64,000 nucleotides of DNA from Neorhodopirellula lusitana (GTDB lineage Bacteria > Planctomycetota > Planctomycetia > Pirellulales > Pirellulaceae): contig NZ_FXUG01000011.1 in assembly GCF_900182915.1 (NCBI RefSeq), positions 186,001-250,000 on the forward strand, read 5' to 3'. Below are positions 17,354 through 26,435 of this stretch, piece after piece. Under the pieces are notes generated by a model that worked only from the letters and a program-made list of their open reading frames with translations, had not been told where the DNA came from and did no database searches. The position numbers and the translations under genes are program-made. Position 1 is the stretch's first letter; every line of letters begins with the position of its first letter.

Positions 17354-18958
17354 TCAATCGCTACCCACCAGGTCCGGTCGTTCGGAATCAATTTCGCGAT
17401 TCAGAATCGTCGCCAACTGTTCGACCTTTTCGGGATACTGCATCGACAGCTCTTCACGCTCTTCGTTGTCTTTCAAAACATTGTACAACTGACGCTGGTC
17501 TCGCTTCTTGCCGACTTCGATCAACTTCCAGCCGTCTCGCGTAATCACAGTGCTGCTGCCCATGTAGTTTCGGCGATTTTGGACCACGACGTAGTCGTGG
17601 GTTTGCTCCTGCGATTGCCCCAGCAATATTGGAAGATACGAGATGCCGTCCTTTCCCGAGGGCGTTTCAATACCGCCGATGTCGGCCAGTGTCGCCAGGA
17701 AATCGTAGTGGGTACTGAGCAGATCGGATTCCGAACCTGCGGCGATCTTGCCCGGCCAACGCACAATCATCGGGCATTGGATGCCACCCTGAAAGCCACT
17801 GCGTTTGGCCCCGGCCCGACCGGAACCTCCATCGAACACATCACCACCGTTGGACGTCCGCCATTTATTATCCGTCAGGTTTGCAGGCTGACCATCGGGC
17901 AAAACTTGATCTTTGAAACCGAGATACACGTCGCTGTAGTAAGCACAGTGTCCATTGTCCGATGTGAACAACACGATCGTGTTGTCGTCCATCCCCTGCG
18001 TCTTCAGTTCATCCATGATGAGACCCACGTGGTCATCCAGCATTTTAATCATGGATGCATATTTCTTCTCTTCGTACGTCAACCGATCGTCGTTAACGAA
18101 GTCGGGGTGAATCGCCGGAATCCCAATCTCACCGTGCGGCAACTGGGTTGGGTGATAAAGAAAGAACGGCTTGTCCTTGTGATTACGAATGTATTCCAGG
18201 ATGGTTTCAATAAAGACGTTCTGCGAGTGAGTGGCACCACCGCTTCCCGCCGGCTTGTCGCCTTGCTCTAGATACTTTCCGCATTCGGGGTCATGGTTAC
18301 CCGGCAGATCAAAGCGTTCGCCGTTTCGCCACAGGTACGGCGGGTAGAATCCGTGGCAGCGTTGGTGATCGAAGTAGCCTTCATAGAAATCCCAACCACA
18401 GCGTTTGACTCGTTCGTGCCAAGTGAGAAAACCGATGTCGAGTTTGCCGACTTGAGCGGTGTGGTATCCCGCCATCTGTCCGATCTGACCGAGCAACACC
18501 TCTTGTTCAGGAATCGGTCTGACGTCGCGTTTAATTTTAGCGAACTTTTCCTGGTATTCCGCTTCACTGATTAGGCCCAAGTCACGTTGGATTGGCAGTC
18601 CCGCTTTGTTGTTTCCCCAACCGCCGATGCGTCCGTCATGCATTCCCGTCAACAAAGTAAACCGTGACGGAGCACAATAGGTGGCACCGTAATAGTTCGT
18701 GAACTTCATCCCCTGGGTTGCCAGTTGGTCGATGTGAGGCGTTTTGATGATCTGTTGCCCGTAGCATCCCAACATTCCCGGACCGAGGTCATCGGCGAAG
18801 ATCAGAATCACATTTGGCTTTTGCGATTCTTGCGCCGATAGCGGAATCGCCAGCAAGAACGATGCGACCACAAAGAGACAGGAGACGATGCGTTGTTGAT
18901 TCATATTTTTTCTTGTGTGGCAATGATGCTTGATTCGGATCAGTAAAACGAGCTTCAC
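17354..18958 (-). CDS. Secreted sulfatase with GKLD in place of GKWH
   Basis: 534 residues from an ATG overlapping the stop of the large fusion gene (ATGA, 18955-18958). An internal ATG at 18904 (MNQQRIVSCL) gives a better signal peptide and 516 residues. It has FADDLGPGMLGCYG, formylglycine motif CAPSR (Cys 95 from the first ATG) and LTGMHDGRIGG. The usual GKWHLG is replaced by GKLDIG, so the conserved active-site His is absent at that position, and it is followed by a distinctive block with FLTWHERVKRCGWDFYEGY. TSDNGH is present. It is a strong paralogue of the sulfatase at 37965-39491, which has the same substitution, so this is a real subfamily feature. Confidence 0.92.
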   Translation of the reverse strand: MKLVLLIRIKHHCHTRKNMNQQRIVSCLFVVASFLLAIPLSAQESQKPNVILIFADDLGPGMLGCYGQQIIKTPHIDQLATQGMKFTNYYGATYCAPSRFTLLTGMHDGRIGGWGNNKAGLPIQRDLGLISEAEYQEKFAKIKRDVRPIPEQEVLLGQIGQMAGYHTAQVGKLDIGFLTWHERVKRCGWDFYEGYFDHQRCHGFYPPYLWRNGERFDLPGNHDPECGKYLEQGDKPAGSGGATHSQNVFIETILEYIRNHKDKPFFLYHPTQLPHGEIGIPAIHPDFVNDDRLTYEEKKYASMIKMLDDHVGLIMDELKTQGMDDNTIVLFTSDNGHCAYYSDVYLGFKDQVLPDGQPANLTDNKWRTSNGGDVFDGGSGRAGAKRSGFQGGIQCPMIVRWPGKIAAGSESDLLSTHYDFLATLADIGGIETPSGKDGISYLPILLGQSQEQTHDYVVVQNRRNYMGSSTVITRDGWKLIEVGKKRDQRQLYNVLKDNEEREELSMQYPEKVEQLATILNREIDSERPDLVGSD

Positions 18959-21900
18959 TCGTGCTCAAACGCGTACACCGAGATCGGCAATTCAAACTTC
19001 AACTGCTGTGGCCGCAAGCACTGCTGATCCGTGCAGGTTTGAAAGTTGACAACGCCAATGATGGCCGTGTTGCCACTGAACGTTTTGGATAACTTGATCT
19101 TGCGAGTGAAGATGGCACCGTCGCCCAACAGACCGCTGGTGGCCAGCGGAACCTGCCACTCGCCCACGAACTGCATTCCGTCGGGCAGTTGCACATCGAT
19201 CTGAGTCGGTTTGTTCACCCCGTTTTGATAGTCAGGTGCGTAGATATGCCACGGACTGAGGATATTCGCACGAACCGAGAGTGTGACCTTACTGCCCGCT
19301 CGGGCATATGTCGCTCCGTTGATCTCGGGCTGCCCTGACAACTTGATGTCAAAGATTGCCGGAGCGACACTGGAGGGCTGCCCCACCCCGTCGTCCGCGA
19401 CAAGCGTTTGTTCGATGCTTGCGGAACCGCCATTGGTGCTAACACGGAACCGATAGCCTTTGGTTTCGTCAAAATTTAATTCCGCACGATTCCTGCTGAA
19501 CCATTTCTTCCATTGCTCAGCCGTTTTGAGTTCCTGACCGGTGTATCGCTGCAGCAACCGCAAGGCGGTTTCCGCTTCGTCACCGGAATCCAACCTTTGG
19601 ATCCATTTCCCCAAGGAAGCGACATCATTGTTGGGAGTCTTCAGTTGTTGAGCATCCGTATCAATCTCAAGTTGCCCATGACCGACCAGAATGGTGACAT
19701 AAGGTAGGTTCTCGGTGAAGAGTTCCCGAATCACCTCCTTGTCGAAATCATGCTCTTTTAGCAAGTCTGCCGAAAACCATTTCCCCAAGTTATGTTTGTT
19801 GACATAGGGACTTGAAAGCACACTTTGGTAAGTAGTCCGTGGATGAAGTCCTCGGTACTCAGTTTGTTGCACGCCGTCGAACTTTCGCATCCAAACCACT
19901 GCGTTCACGAAAACTTGTCGTGCTTCCTCGGTCATCTCACTGGGTGGTGCAGCGAAGCCCCATAAAAAGCGATTGGCTTCACGGACCAATGGAACGCCGC
20001 TGACGCCTTTCATGTTGACGCCTCCGGAAACGATTTCCGAATCGGCTGCATTTTCAAAGTAACGGCGACTGGATACCAAGCCCGGATCGTCTTGCGGTTC
20101 CTCGACTTTCCATGCATCGATCATCATCGTTGTGTATTTACATTTCTTATGCGCCAGCGTCGGGGTTACTTCAAAATGCTGGTGGAAGATCGGGTGTTCG
20201 GCATCCACGAAATACGCTTCGTTGGCCAAACATAAACACAACCAATCGATTTTCGATCCGTAGTGTTGCGCTGTGTTGGCAGCGGCCGAGCCGATCATGA
20301 CGCAAGCTTTAGTGTTCCCAAATGGTAGCGTCGTCACGGTTTGGTCGATGACCATCACGTCGCACGCGTCCATTTGATCCGCGGTCAAATCAGACGCTTC
20401 GACTTGAGTCACCGAAGCAAAGTGCCGCTGAAGAAATGAAACGTAATCATGTGAACGGTCGCCCATCGCACCGACAAATAGAATTTTGATATCAATGGGA
20501 TCAGTGACCGACGACGTTTCGACAGCAGGTGCCTCATCACGCATGGAGGTCGACTTCAGATCGACTGCGTCCGCTTTCGATGGCACCACCTCTCGTTCGA
20601 CAACCTGCTTCATCATCCAGTCGCGAATCTCGGGGAACACGGATACAGGTGTTCTGTGCCCGGCATCTGGGATCTTGATCAACTGAAAGTCGACTCCTGC
20701 TGCGATGGCTTCCTTTTCCAAAATCTCGAAGTTGGGCAACCGCTTATCCTGGGCTCCCATCACCGCCAACACTGGTCGTCCGGCAATGGATTCAAGGCCT
20801 CCCATCGGCCATCCCGCGGACATCGGGACAAAACCATAAAAGTAATCTTGGAAAGCGCCGTCGGAGTTTCCGATTTGATAGAGAGTTGCCGCGCCGCCAG
20901 ACGAAGTGCCTCCGGCGATCCGGCGATCGGCATCAATGTTGGGAACAATGGATTCCACTTTCTCCAACATTGTTTGATACCACGACCAAGGCGACTGCCA
21001 ACCTCCCTGTCTTGACTCGGGTTTTTCTTGGATCGAAACTTCACTCTCGCCGGTCTCCTCATCAATAGCATCACCTTGATCTTCCTTGCCTCCATTTCCA
21101 TACGGCAGTCCCACACAAATAAACCCTTTTCCTTCTGTGATAGAAATCGCGCGGCCAGGCGAAGAACTCCCTGCCCCTCCGCCAAACCAAACGAGCAAGG
21201 GAAATTGTCGGTCCGGAGAATAGTCCGTTGGAAGATAGATCCCCGCCCGTGCCGGTTTGTCTCTCCAAGTGTTTCCCAATTCGGGGAAGTCGACGAAGAA
21301 CGTTGTGCCTGGAACGCGCGAACTCGCATCACGGTTATCCGTCAGTACGGCAGGCTCAGGCGAGTTGATTCGTTCTACCGGTTGAGGCCGGGGCGGTTCC
21401 TCCGCAGCCAACGCATCGATGATCCGTTTATCAAAGCCATCGTCGGTCGGATTGCCCTCCCAAACCAACGTGCCATCGCGACCGATCAGGAAGGTGTGAG
21501 GCAACCCACTTACGCCATATTCCGCAGCCAGTTCACTGGAACAACCGATGGGATACTTGATCTTCGTTCCCTGTTGAAAGTTCGCGATGCCTTTTCGACT
21601 CTGGTTCGTGAACGAAACAATTCGCAATCCGTCGTCCGCATGAAGCTCAGCGAGCTGATTCAAATGGGGGATTCCAGCCACGCATGGGCCGCACCACGTG
21701 GCCCAAAAATCAACGAGCACTACTTTGCCGTGCAACCCTTTAAGCGTTGGCGGCGAGTCAGTGTTCAGCCAATCACCGGCGGCAAACTCTGGCGGGACGG
21801 AGCCGACTTTGACGGTTGGCTTTTTCTTTGGCTTGACCACCTTCGCTTCATCGTCTCGGCCCTCGGGCACCGCCACCGGATCAAACTTCTCCGATCCGCC

Positions 21901-22578
21901 TGTCAAAGTCACTTCCTTGAACGTTTTGAAGGGCAGATTGAACGCATAGTATCGTTCGCGATCGGTGGAGTAACCAACTGAGTTAATCGTCATCGCTGGC
22001 ACGGTGGATTTCCCCAGATACCCGACACCAATCTTCTGATCTACTTTCAGGTTCAGTTCGGCGAGCGGAATCACGAAGGTGTCGACTCGAACCTTTCGGT
22101 TGTCCGAAACTAGTAAATAGCGAATCGAACCACGCCCGGTTGAGTCACCGAGAATATGGGATTGTGCGCCGCCTTTGTACGGGATGGTGTACTGCAATCC
22201 AGGAGCGGTCGGCCACGGGTTAAGCGAATATGTGCGGTCGACTTCCGGGGTGCTGCGCTTGTCCAGGTTGACATCCAGCACAAGACTGGCGGTGTCGCCC
22301 ACGGGTCGCCCATCACTGGTTTCCCCCAGCTCGTCATTGCCGTCGGCCCACAGGATCGCTTGCACGACAAGATGCTGATCGCTACTCCACGACTGAACTC
22401 GTAATTGATCGTCATCGCAATGAGTAATCGCGGAATCAACCGGAAACCCGTACGCACCCGAACGGCGCAGTTCATCGATGGACTGCCCCATTGCGGTCGG
22501 CGACATTAAAACCATTGTCGCTACGAACACGAATGAACACGCGGCGGCGAAACCGTAAGAAACGAAATTGGATTTCAC
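18955..22578 (-). CDS. 1207-residue exported fusion: CBM9-like, TlpA thioredoxin, esterase, ThuA-like, DsbD-N-like
   Basis: After a signal peptide (about 1-31) I read: a beta-sandwich like family 9 carbohydrate-binding modules (about 40-225); a TlpA/ResA-like thioredoxin fold with active site WCGPC (Cys 296, Cys 299) and a SGLPHTFLI cis-Pro loop (260-390); an alpha/beta-hydrolase with nucleophile motif GGTSSGG (Ser about 559) and a GH dyad near DAGHRTP (about 430-660); a segment resembling ThuA/glutamine-amidotransferase-like folds (about 690-880); an unassigned part with an RYTGQxLKTAEQWKKWF block; and a C-terminal domain like DsbD-N with CTDQQC (about 1090-1207). The last could exchange disulfides with the thioredoxin part. 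It is coupled by 4 bp to the downstream sulfatase. Domain limits are approximate and the joint function is unknown. Confidence 0.8.
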   Translation of the reverse strand: MKSNFVSYGFAAACSFVFVATMVLMSPTAMGQSIDELRRSGAYGFPVDSAITHCDDDQLRVQSWSSDQHLVVQAILWADGNDELGETSDGRPVGDTASLVLDVNLDKRSTPEVDRTYSLNPWPTAPGLQYTIPYKGGAQSHILGDSTGRGSIRYLLVSDNRKVRVDTFVIPLAELNLKVDQKIGVGYLGKSTVPAMTINSVGYSTDRERYYAFNLPFKTFKEVTLTGGSEKFDPVAVPEGRDDEAKVVKPKKKPTVKVGSVPPEFAAGDWLNTDSPPTLKGLHGKVVLVDFWATWCGPCVAGIPHLNQLAELHADDGLRIVSFTNQSRKGIANFQQGTKIKYPIGCSSELAAEYGVSGLPHTFLIGRDGTLVWEGNPTDDGFDKRIIDALAAEEPPRPQPVERINSPEPAVLTDNRDASSRVPGTTFFVDFPELGNTWRDKPARAGIYLPTDYSPDRQFPLLVWFGGGAGSSSPGRAISITEGKGFICVGLPYGNGGKEDQGDAIDEETGESEVSIQEKPESRQGGWQSPWSWYQTMLEKVESIVPNIDADRRIAGGTSSGGAATLYQIGNSDGAFQDYFYGFVPMSAGWPMGGLESIAGRPVLAVMGAQDKRLPNFEILEKEAIAAGVDFQLIKIPDAGHRTPVSVFPEIRDWMMKQVVEREVVPSKADAVDLKSTSMRDEAPAVETSSVTDPIDIKILFVGAMGDRSHDYVSFLQRHFASVTQVEASDLTADQMDACDVMVIDQTVTTLPFGNTKACVMIGSAAANTAQHYGSKIDWLCLCLANEAYFVDAEHPIFHQHFEVTPTLAHKKCKYTTMMIDAWKVEEPQDDPGLVSSRRYFENAADSEIVSGGVNMKGVSGVPLVREANRFLWGFAAPPSEMTEEARQVFVNAVVWMRKFDGVQQTEYRGLHPRTTYQSVLSSPYVNKHNLGKWFSADLLKEHDFDKEVIRELFTENLPYVTILVGHGQLEIDTDAQQLKTPNNDVASLGKWIQRLDSGDEAETALRLLQRYTGQELKTAEQWKKWFSRNRAELNFDETKGYRFRVSTNGGSASIEQTLVADDGVGQPSSVAPAIFDIKLSGQPEINGATYARAGSKVTLSVRANILSPWHIYAPDYQNGVNKPTQIDVQLPDGMQFVGEWQVPLATSGLLGDGAIFTRKIKLSKTFSGNTAIIGVVNFQTCTDQQCLRPQQLKFELPISVYAFEHE

Positions 22579-22744
22579 GCGAACTCAACCTTTGCTACGG
22601 AGTCTAGAACTTGTAATGATTTGGAGTTTTGTTGAAAGAGTCGCCAATTTCATGCGACGAAGCGTCTTTCAAAGGATCACTGGCTCAATCGGATCAGCCC
22701 AATCGACGGTGACGAATGCCCATCGTGACGTTCCCTGAATGAGT

Positions 22745-23002
22745 TCATCTGGGGCTCTTTTCGATTTCCAACAGCCCATTCAAACGCTTCTTTAGGCCGA
22801 CCGACGTGTCATCGTTGAACTGGATCGTTTCTTTCTGCACACCGCCTTGCACGATCGCCATCAGCCGACCATTTCCCAGGGGCAGCCCCTGAGTCCATTC
22901 TTGGGCCGGCTGCTCGTACCACAGTCGCGTGTCATCCGCGAACCCGATCTGCAATCCGACGAGCAGCGTCAAGACAATAATCAGAGGGTTACTTATTGTC
23001 AT
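22745..23002 (-). pseudogene. GH95 alpha-L-fucosidase remnant (N-terminus only)
   Basis: Starting at an ATG at 23002, which overlaps the end of the upstream sulfatase, the frame gives 85 residues. After a signal peptide comes LWYEQPAQEWTQGLPLGNGR and then IVQGGVQKETIQFNDDT, the hallmark N-terminal segment of GH95 fucosidases and relatives. A real GH95 protein is roughly 750-850 residues. Here similarity stops just after NDDT, the frame ends about 20 residues later, and nothing GH95-like is visible down to the next gene at 22578. I read it as a gene lost by internal deletion. It shows that fucose removal was once encoded here. Confidence 0.75.
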
Positions 23003-24602
23003 TGCGAGCCTCTCGCTTTCGTTCGGCTTCCTTCCACTTGCGTTTCGCGTTACCGGCCGGATTGGCCTTGGCCTCTGCTTGAGGGATCCACCCCGCCAGT
23101 TGCTTCTTCTTGGCTTTGTATTTTGGATTGGATGCGAGGTTCGTAAAATCTTTCGGATCATGTACTTGGTCATACAATTCTTCCGATCCATCGGCGTAAC
23201 GAATGTATCGCCAGTGATCGTCACGGACGGCATGGTTTTGGTAACCATGAGTCGTCACGACCGCGCGGCCGGTCTTTTGTGTGGGATCGTTTAGCAACGA
23301 GACAAGGCTCTTCCCGTCCAGCTTTTCGACCGTCGACAAACCGCAGAGCTCGATAAGGGTCGGATAGAGATCCAGCAGACTCACCGGTTGCTCGGTACGG
23401 TTACCTGCCATGCCAACACCGGCAGTGACGGCACCGGCAGTGGCGGCACCGGCAGTGGCGGCACCGGCAGTGGCGGCACCGGCAGTGGCGGCACCGGCAA
23501 TGTTGACCTTGGAAACACCGGCGTTAGGCGTGGCGATGATTAAGGGCACACGTGTGGTCTGTTCCCATAACGCGAACTTTTCCCAGTGTTGTTTTTGGCC
23601 GAGATGGTATCCGTGGTCTGACCACAACACCACGATCGTGTTATCAGCCAGCGGGCCGCTGTCGAGTGAGTCAAGCAGCCGACCAATCATGTCGTCGGTA
23701 AAACTGACAGAGGCATTGTAGGCACGCACGGCGCCAACCCATTTGTCGTTATCTACCAAATACTGGTGCCATGGCGTCTTCAACTTCTTCTTGCCCATAT
23801 CGGGCACGTCGTCTAGATCACCATCAAGTACTTCGGGCAACTTAACCTGGTCGACGGGATGCCGATCGAAGTACTGCTTGGGTGTGTACCAAGGAATATG
23901 CGGACGGTAGATGCCAACACTCAGGAACAGCGGCTGGTCATGGGTTTTGCCGAGCTGTTCACTGGCCCACGCTACCACTTTAGCATCCGACATTTCATCG
24001 GGTTCGATGTCCAGTTCCGCCCAATCAAAACGACCACCGTAGAAGTCACTACGAGTGTTCGTCGGCACGCTGGGCGGATCGACTTCCTGAGGCATCTGGC
24101 GTTGCTTGGATGGAAAGTACTCATCCCAAGGACGCGAATCCATGTACCCCGTGTACCGTTCCAGGCTCAAGGAAGAAGCGTGATATATTTTGCCGCCTCC
24201 CATCGTCTTATAGCCGTTGGCCTGAAAGTGATGCGGTATCGTTGGCCAGTTTTTCAATAAATCGTTTTCACGCCAATCCTGTGAATTGAGATAAACGCCC
24301 GTTGAAGAAGGCGCTAGCCCACTCAGCACGCTGACACGAGACGGATTGCAGGCCGGAGCCGCACAGTGAGCATTGTTGAACAACACACCTCGCTGGGCCA
24401 ATCGGCCAATGTTTGGCGTAGCGATCGTGGTTTCACCATGGAACTGGCTAACCGAGGTGTTCAAATCGTCAACTGCGATGAACAAAACATTCGGCCGCTC
24501 CGCGCCCCAGGCGGCTCCCATCAGCAGGCAACCTACGGCGAGCATGGTGGATGCCCGCTTGAGCGAGTTCGAGATGAGATGACACGAGTCGTAGACTGGC
24601 AC
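22989..24602 (-). CDS. Secreted iduronate-2-sulfatase-like sulfatase with an Ala-Gly-Thr repeat loop
   Basis: 537 residues with a signal region at about 16-34, IAVDDLNTSVSQF, formylglycine motif CNPSR (Cys 85), LSGLAPSSTGVYLN, GGGKIYH in place of GKWHLG, and WSDHGYHLGQKQHW. These blocks are typical of the iduronate-2-sulfatase/choline-sulfatase-like group, as is the paralogue at 34787-36316. Between the strand ending IATPNAG and the conserved EQPVSLLDLYPTLIELCGL block there is a low-complexity insert encoded by tandem 15-bp repeats (23416-23505). The C-terminus is Lys/Arg-rich. It is followed within 14 bp of overlap by the GH95 remnant. Confidence 0.92.
   Translation of the reverse strand: MPVYDSCHLISNSLKRASTMLAVGCLLMGAAWGAERPNVLFIAVDDLNTSVSQFHGETTIATPNIGRLAQRGVLFNNAHCAAPACNPSRVSVLSGLAPSSTGVYLNSQDWRENDLLKNWPTIPHHFQANGYKTMGGGKIYHASSLSLERYTGYMDSRPWDEYFPSKQRQMPQEVDPPSVPTNTRSDFYGGRFDWAELDIEPDEMSDAKVVAWASEQLGKTHDQPLFLSVGIYRPHIPWYTPKQYFDRHPVDQVKLPEVLDGDLDDVPDMGKKKLKTPWHQYLVDNDKWVGAVRAYNASVSFTDDMIGRLLDSLDSGPLADNTIVVLWSDHGYHLGQKQHWEKFALWEQTTRVPLIIATPNAGVSKVNIAGAATAGAATAGAATAGAATAGAVTAGVGMAGNRTEQPVSLLDLYPTLIELCGLSTVEKLDGKSLVSLLNDPTQKTGRAVVTTHGYQNHAVRDDHWRYIRYADGSEELYDQVHDPKDFTNLASNPKYKAKKKQLAGWIPQAEAKANPAGNAKRKWKEAERKREARNDNK
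23416..23505. repeat. 15-bp tandem repeat inside a sulfatase gene
   Basis: Four perfect copies of GCACCGGCAGTGGCG at 23431-23490, flanked by one diverged copy on each side (23416-23430 and 23491-23505). On the coding (minus) strand each copy adds five residues (A-T-A-G-A register) to a surface loop. Copy-number change would keep the frame. Confidence 0.95.
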
Positions 24603-24761
24603 TAGGCGATGCTCCAGGACAAAGAATTCGAATTTTGATGTCGCACGACATAGGGCGAAGTTACATCCACTTTCGGCAGGTTAGGATTCGGACCTGTTGC
24701 TGCCCAACAACGCTTCGCATGAAGATCGACAGGAAGCCGATCCCACCCTGCCGCGTCACGG

Positions 24762-26354
24762 CTACTTTTTTTTCTTCTTGTTTTTGCTCTTATCCCTGCC
24801 GACATACTTGATGACCGGATGAGCAACGGCTTTCTCAGATTCCCGGAAAACATAGGGTTCCCATTGATCACGGACCTGCTTCCATTCCGCCAACGTTCGC
24901 GTTGGGTACCAGGCGGGCCAACCGGTCGTATTGAAATCGTACTTATCGCCGCTCTCGCTTACCCACTGCCCGACCGTTGCCATCGGATTCTCCGCTGGGA
25001 ACACACCTTCGGCCCGAAACTCATCCGACACACCTTGGTCAAGAATCACATTCTCTCGCCAGTTGTTGAGTTCTTTTAGCAGCTCTGATTTGACCGAAGC
25101 TTGGTTTGGATCGTCAGCAAGATTGTTGAGCTCATACGGATCACTGCGAAGGTCGAACAACTCGACTTCGGGCTTGGACGGAGCAAAAAATAGTGCTTGC
25201 TCCGGCGTGAGTTTGCCTTCCATGTTCAGAATGTTCATTTCTGCCAGCACCGGATACGAAGCTTCTTTGTACCGATTGAATTGACACCACGGTCGTTCCG
25301 GCATCAGGTTCAAAATCAGCTTGTAGTCACGTGAGCGAATCGCACGCATGGAGTCGTGGGTCTCGTCCATCTTGTCGCGAGCCGCAAAGACGTACTTACG
25401 ATTCTTAACGTCGTCACTGAACAAGCTTTTCCCATGCAATGGAACCGCCGATTCGATGCCGGCTGCTTCTAGGATGGTGGCACAGATATCAATCGACATC
25501 ACCATGTCATCGTTGACTTGTCCCGGATCGACTTTGCCTGGCCAACGCATGATCATGGGGATGCGAATGCCGCCTTCATACAGGAACTGCTTGCCACGAA
25601 TGTGACAGCGTCCGTGGTCGCCGATAAAGAAGACCAGCGTATTGTTGGACAGGCCTTCGTCGTCGAGGCGTTTCAGTAACGCGCCAACTTCGCGGTCAAC
25701 CAGTTGCATTTGTTCCAAACCGTTGGCCCAGTCGGCGCGAACGAAGGGTGTGTCGGGATAGTAAGGCGGGATCTCGACATTCTTCGGGTCGATCGGACGC
25801 AGAGGATCACGATGCCATGATCGGTGTGTCCCACCGAAAGTGACGCGTGTGAAGAACGGTTGCCCCGCCGCCCGCTCGGACCAGTCCTCGCCCATGAAAA
25901 GTTTGTCTTTTTCCGTTGGCAGGAAGTTGCAGTCCGTTTTCCGACTCATCAATGACGTGTGGTAACCGGCATCTTGAAACAGATGCGGGACGGGCTTGAT
26001 GCCATACGGCAAGGGCTGCTTGTGGTGCTCGCGATGCTGGTTCGCACCGATGTAGTTTTGATGGAAACCGGTCATCATCGCCGAGCGAGATGTCGAGCAG
26101 ACCGGCGACGTCGTGAACGCTCGTTCATAACGAATGCCCTGGGTGGCCAGTTTGTCGACGTGCGGGGTTTGCAGTCCCTTGGTGCCGTAACACGACAGAT
26201 CCGGAGACCAATCTTCGATCGTGATCCACAGAACATTCGGACGCGCATCAGGTTGATCTTCCGCAGCAACCATGCTCGGGACACTCAGCATCACGCCGAT
26301 CGCTAGACACTTCATAACAGTTTTCATCACAGTTCGTTTCCCCTTGTTGTTCAT
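24762..26354 (-). CDS. Secreted sulfatase, N-sulfoglucosamine-sulfohydrolase-like, with CSTSR motif
   Basis: An upstream ATG at 26390 adds 12 residues; the ATG at 26354 (MNNKGKRTVMK) gives a normal export signal and 530 residues. It has ITIEDWSPDLSCYG, the active-site motif CSTSR (Cys 86), MMTGFHQNYIGAN and FIGDHGRCHIRGKQFLYEGG. This follows the heparan N-sulfatase-like branch, where the residue after Cys-x is usually Pro or Ala. Here it is Thr, which may affect formylglycine formation. The usual GKWH block is replaced by SRKTDCNF. The C-terminus ends in a run of basic residues. It lies 160 bp upstream of the iduronate-sulfatase-like gene. Confidence 0.9.
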   Translation of the reverse strand: MNNKGKRTVMKTVMKCLAIGVMLSVPSMVAAEDQPDARPNVLWITIEDWSPDLSCYGTKGLQTPHVDKLATQGIRYERAFTTSPVCSTSRSAMMTGFHQNYIGANQHREHHKQPLPYGIKPVPHLFQDAGYHTSLMSRKTDCNFLPTEKDKLFMGEDWSERAAGQPFFTRVTFGGTHRSWHRDPLRPIDPKNVEIPPYYPDTPFVRADWANGLEQMQLVDREVGALLKRLDDEGLSNNTLVFFIGDHGRCHIRGKQFLYEGGIRIPMIMRWPGKVDPGQVNDDMVMSIDICATILEAAGIESAVPLHGKSLFSDDVKNRKYVFAARDKMDETHDSMRAIRSRDYKLILNLMPERPWCQFNRYKEASYPVLAEMNILNMEGKLTPEQALFFAPSKPEVELFDLRSDPYELNNLADDPNQASVKSELLKELNNWRENVILDQGVSDEFRAEGVFPAENPMATVGQWVSESGDKYDFNTTGWPAWYPTRTLAEWKQVRDQWEPYVFRESEKAVAHPVIKYVGRDKSKNKKKKK

Positions 26355-26435
26355 GTTGAAGGCTACTTCTTGACGAGGCGGAAATCCCATGGCATTTCAA
26401 AGATGAAAGGTTGGGCGTCTATCTCACTTATTTTG

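Noticed and set aside
21028-21981. 317-codon plus-strand frame
   Set aside because: Antisense to the thioredoxin and esterase parts of the large fusion gene; Arg-rich shadow sequence with no recognisable family.
23410-23721. Plus-strand frame with a Pro-Ala-Val repeat
   Set aside because: It is the antisense of the 15-bp repeat in the sulfatase gene.
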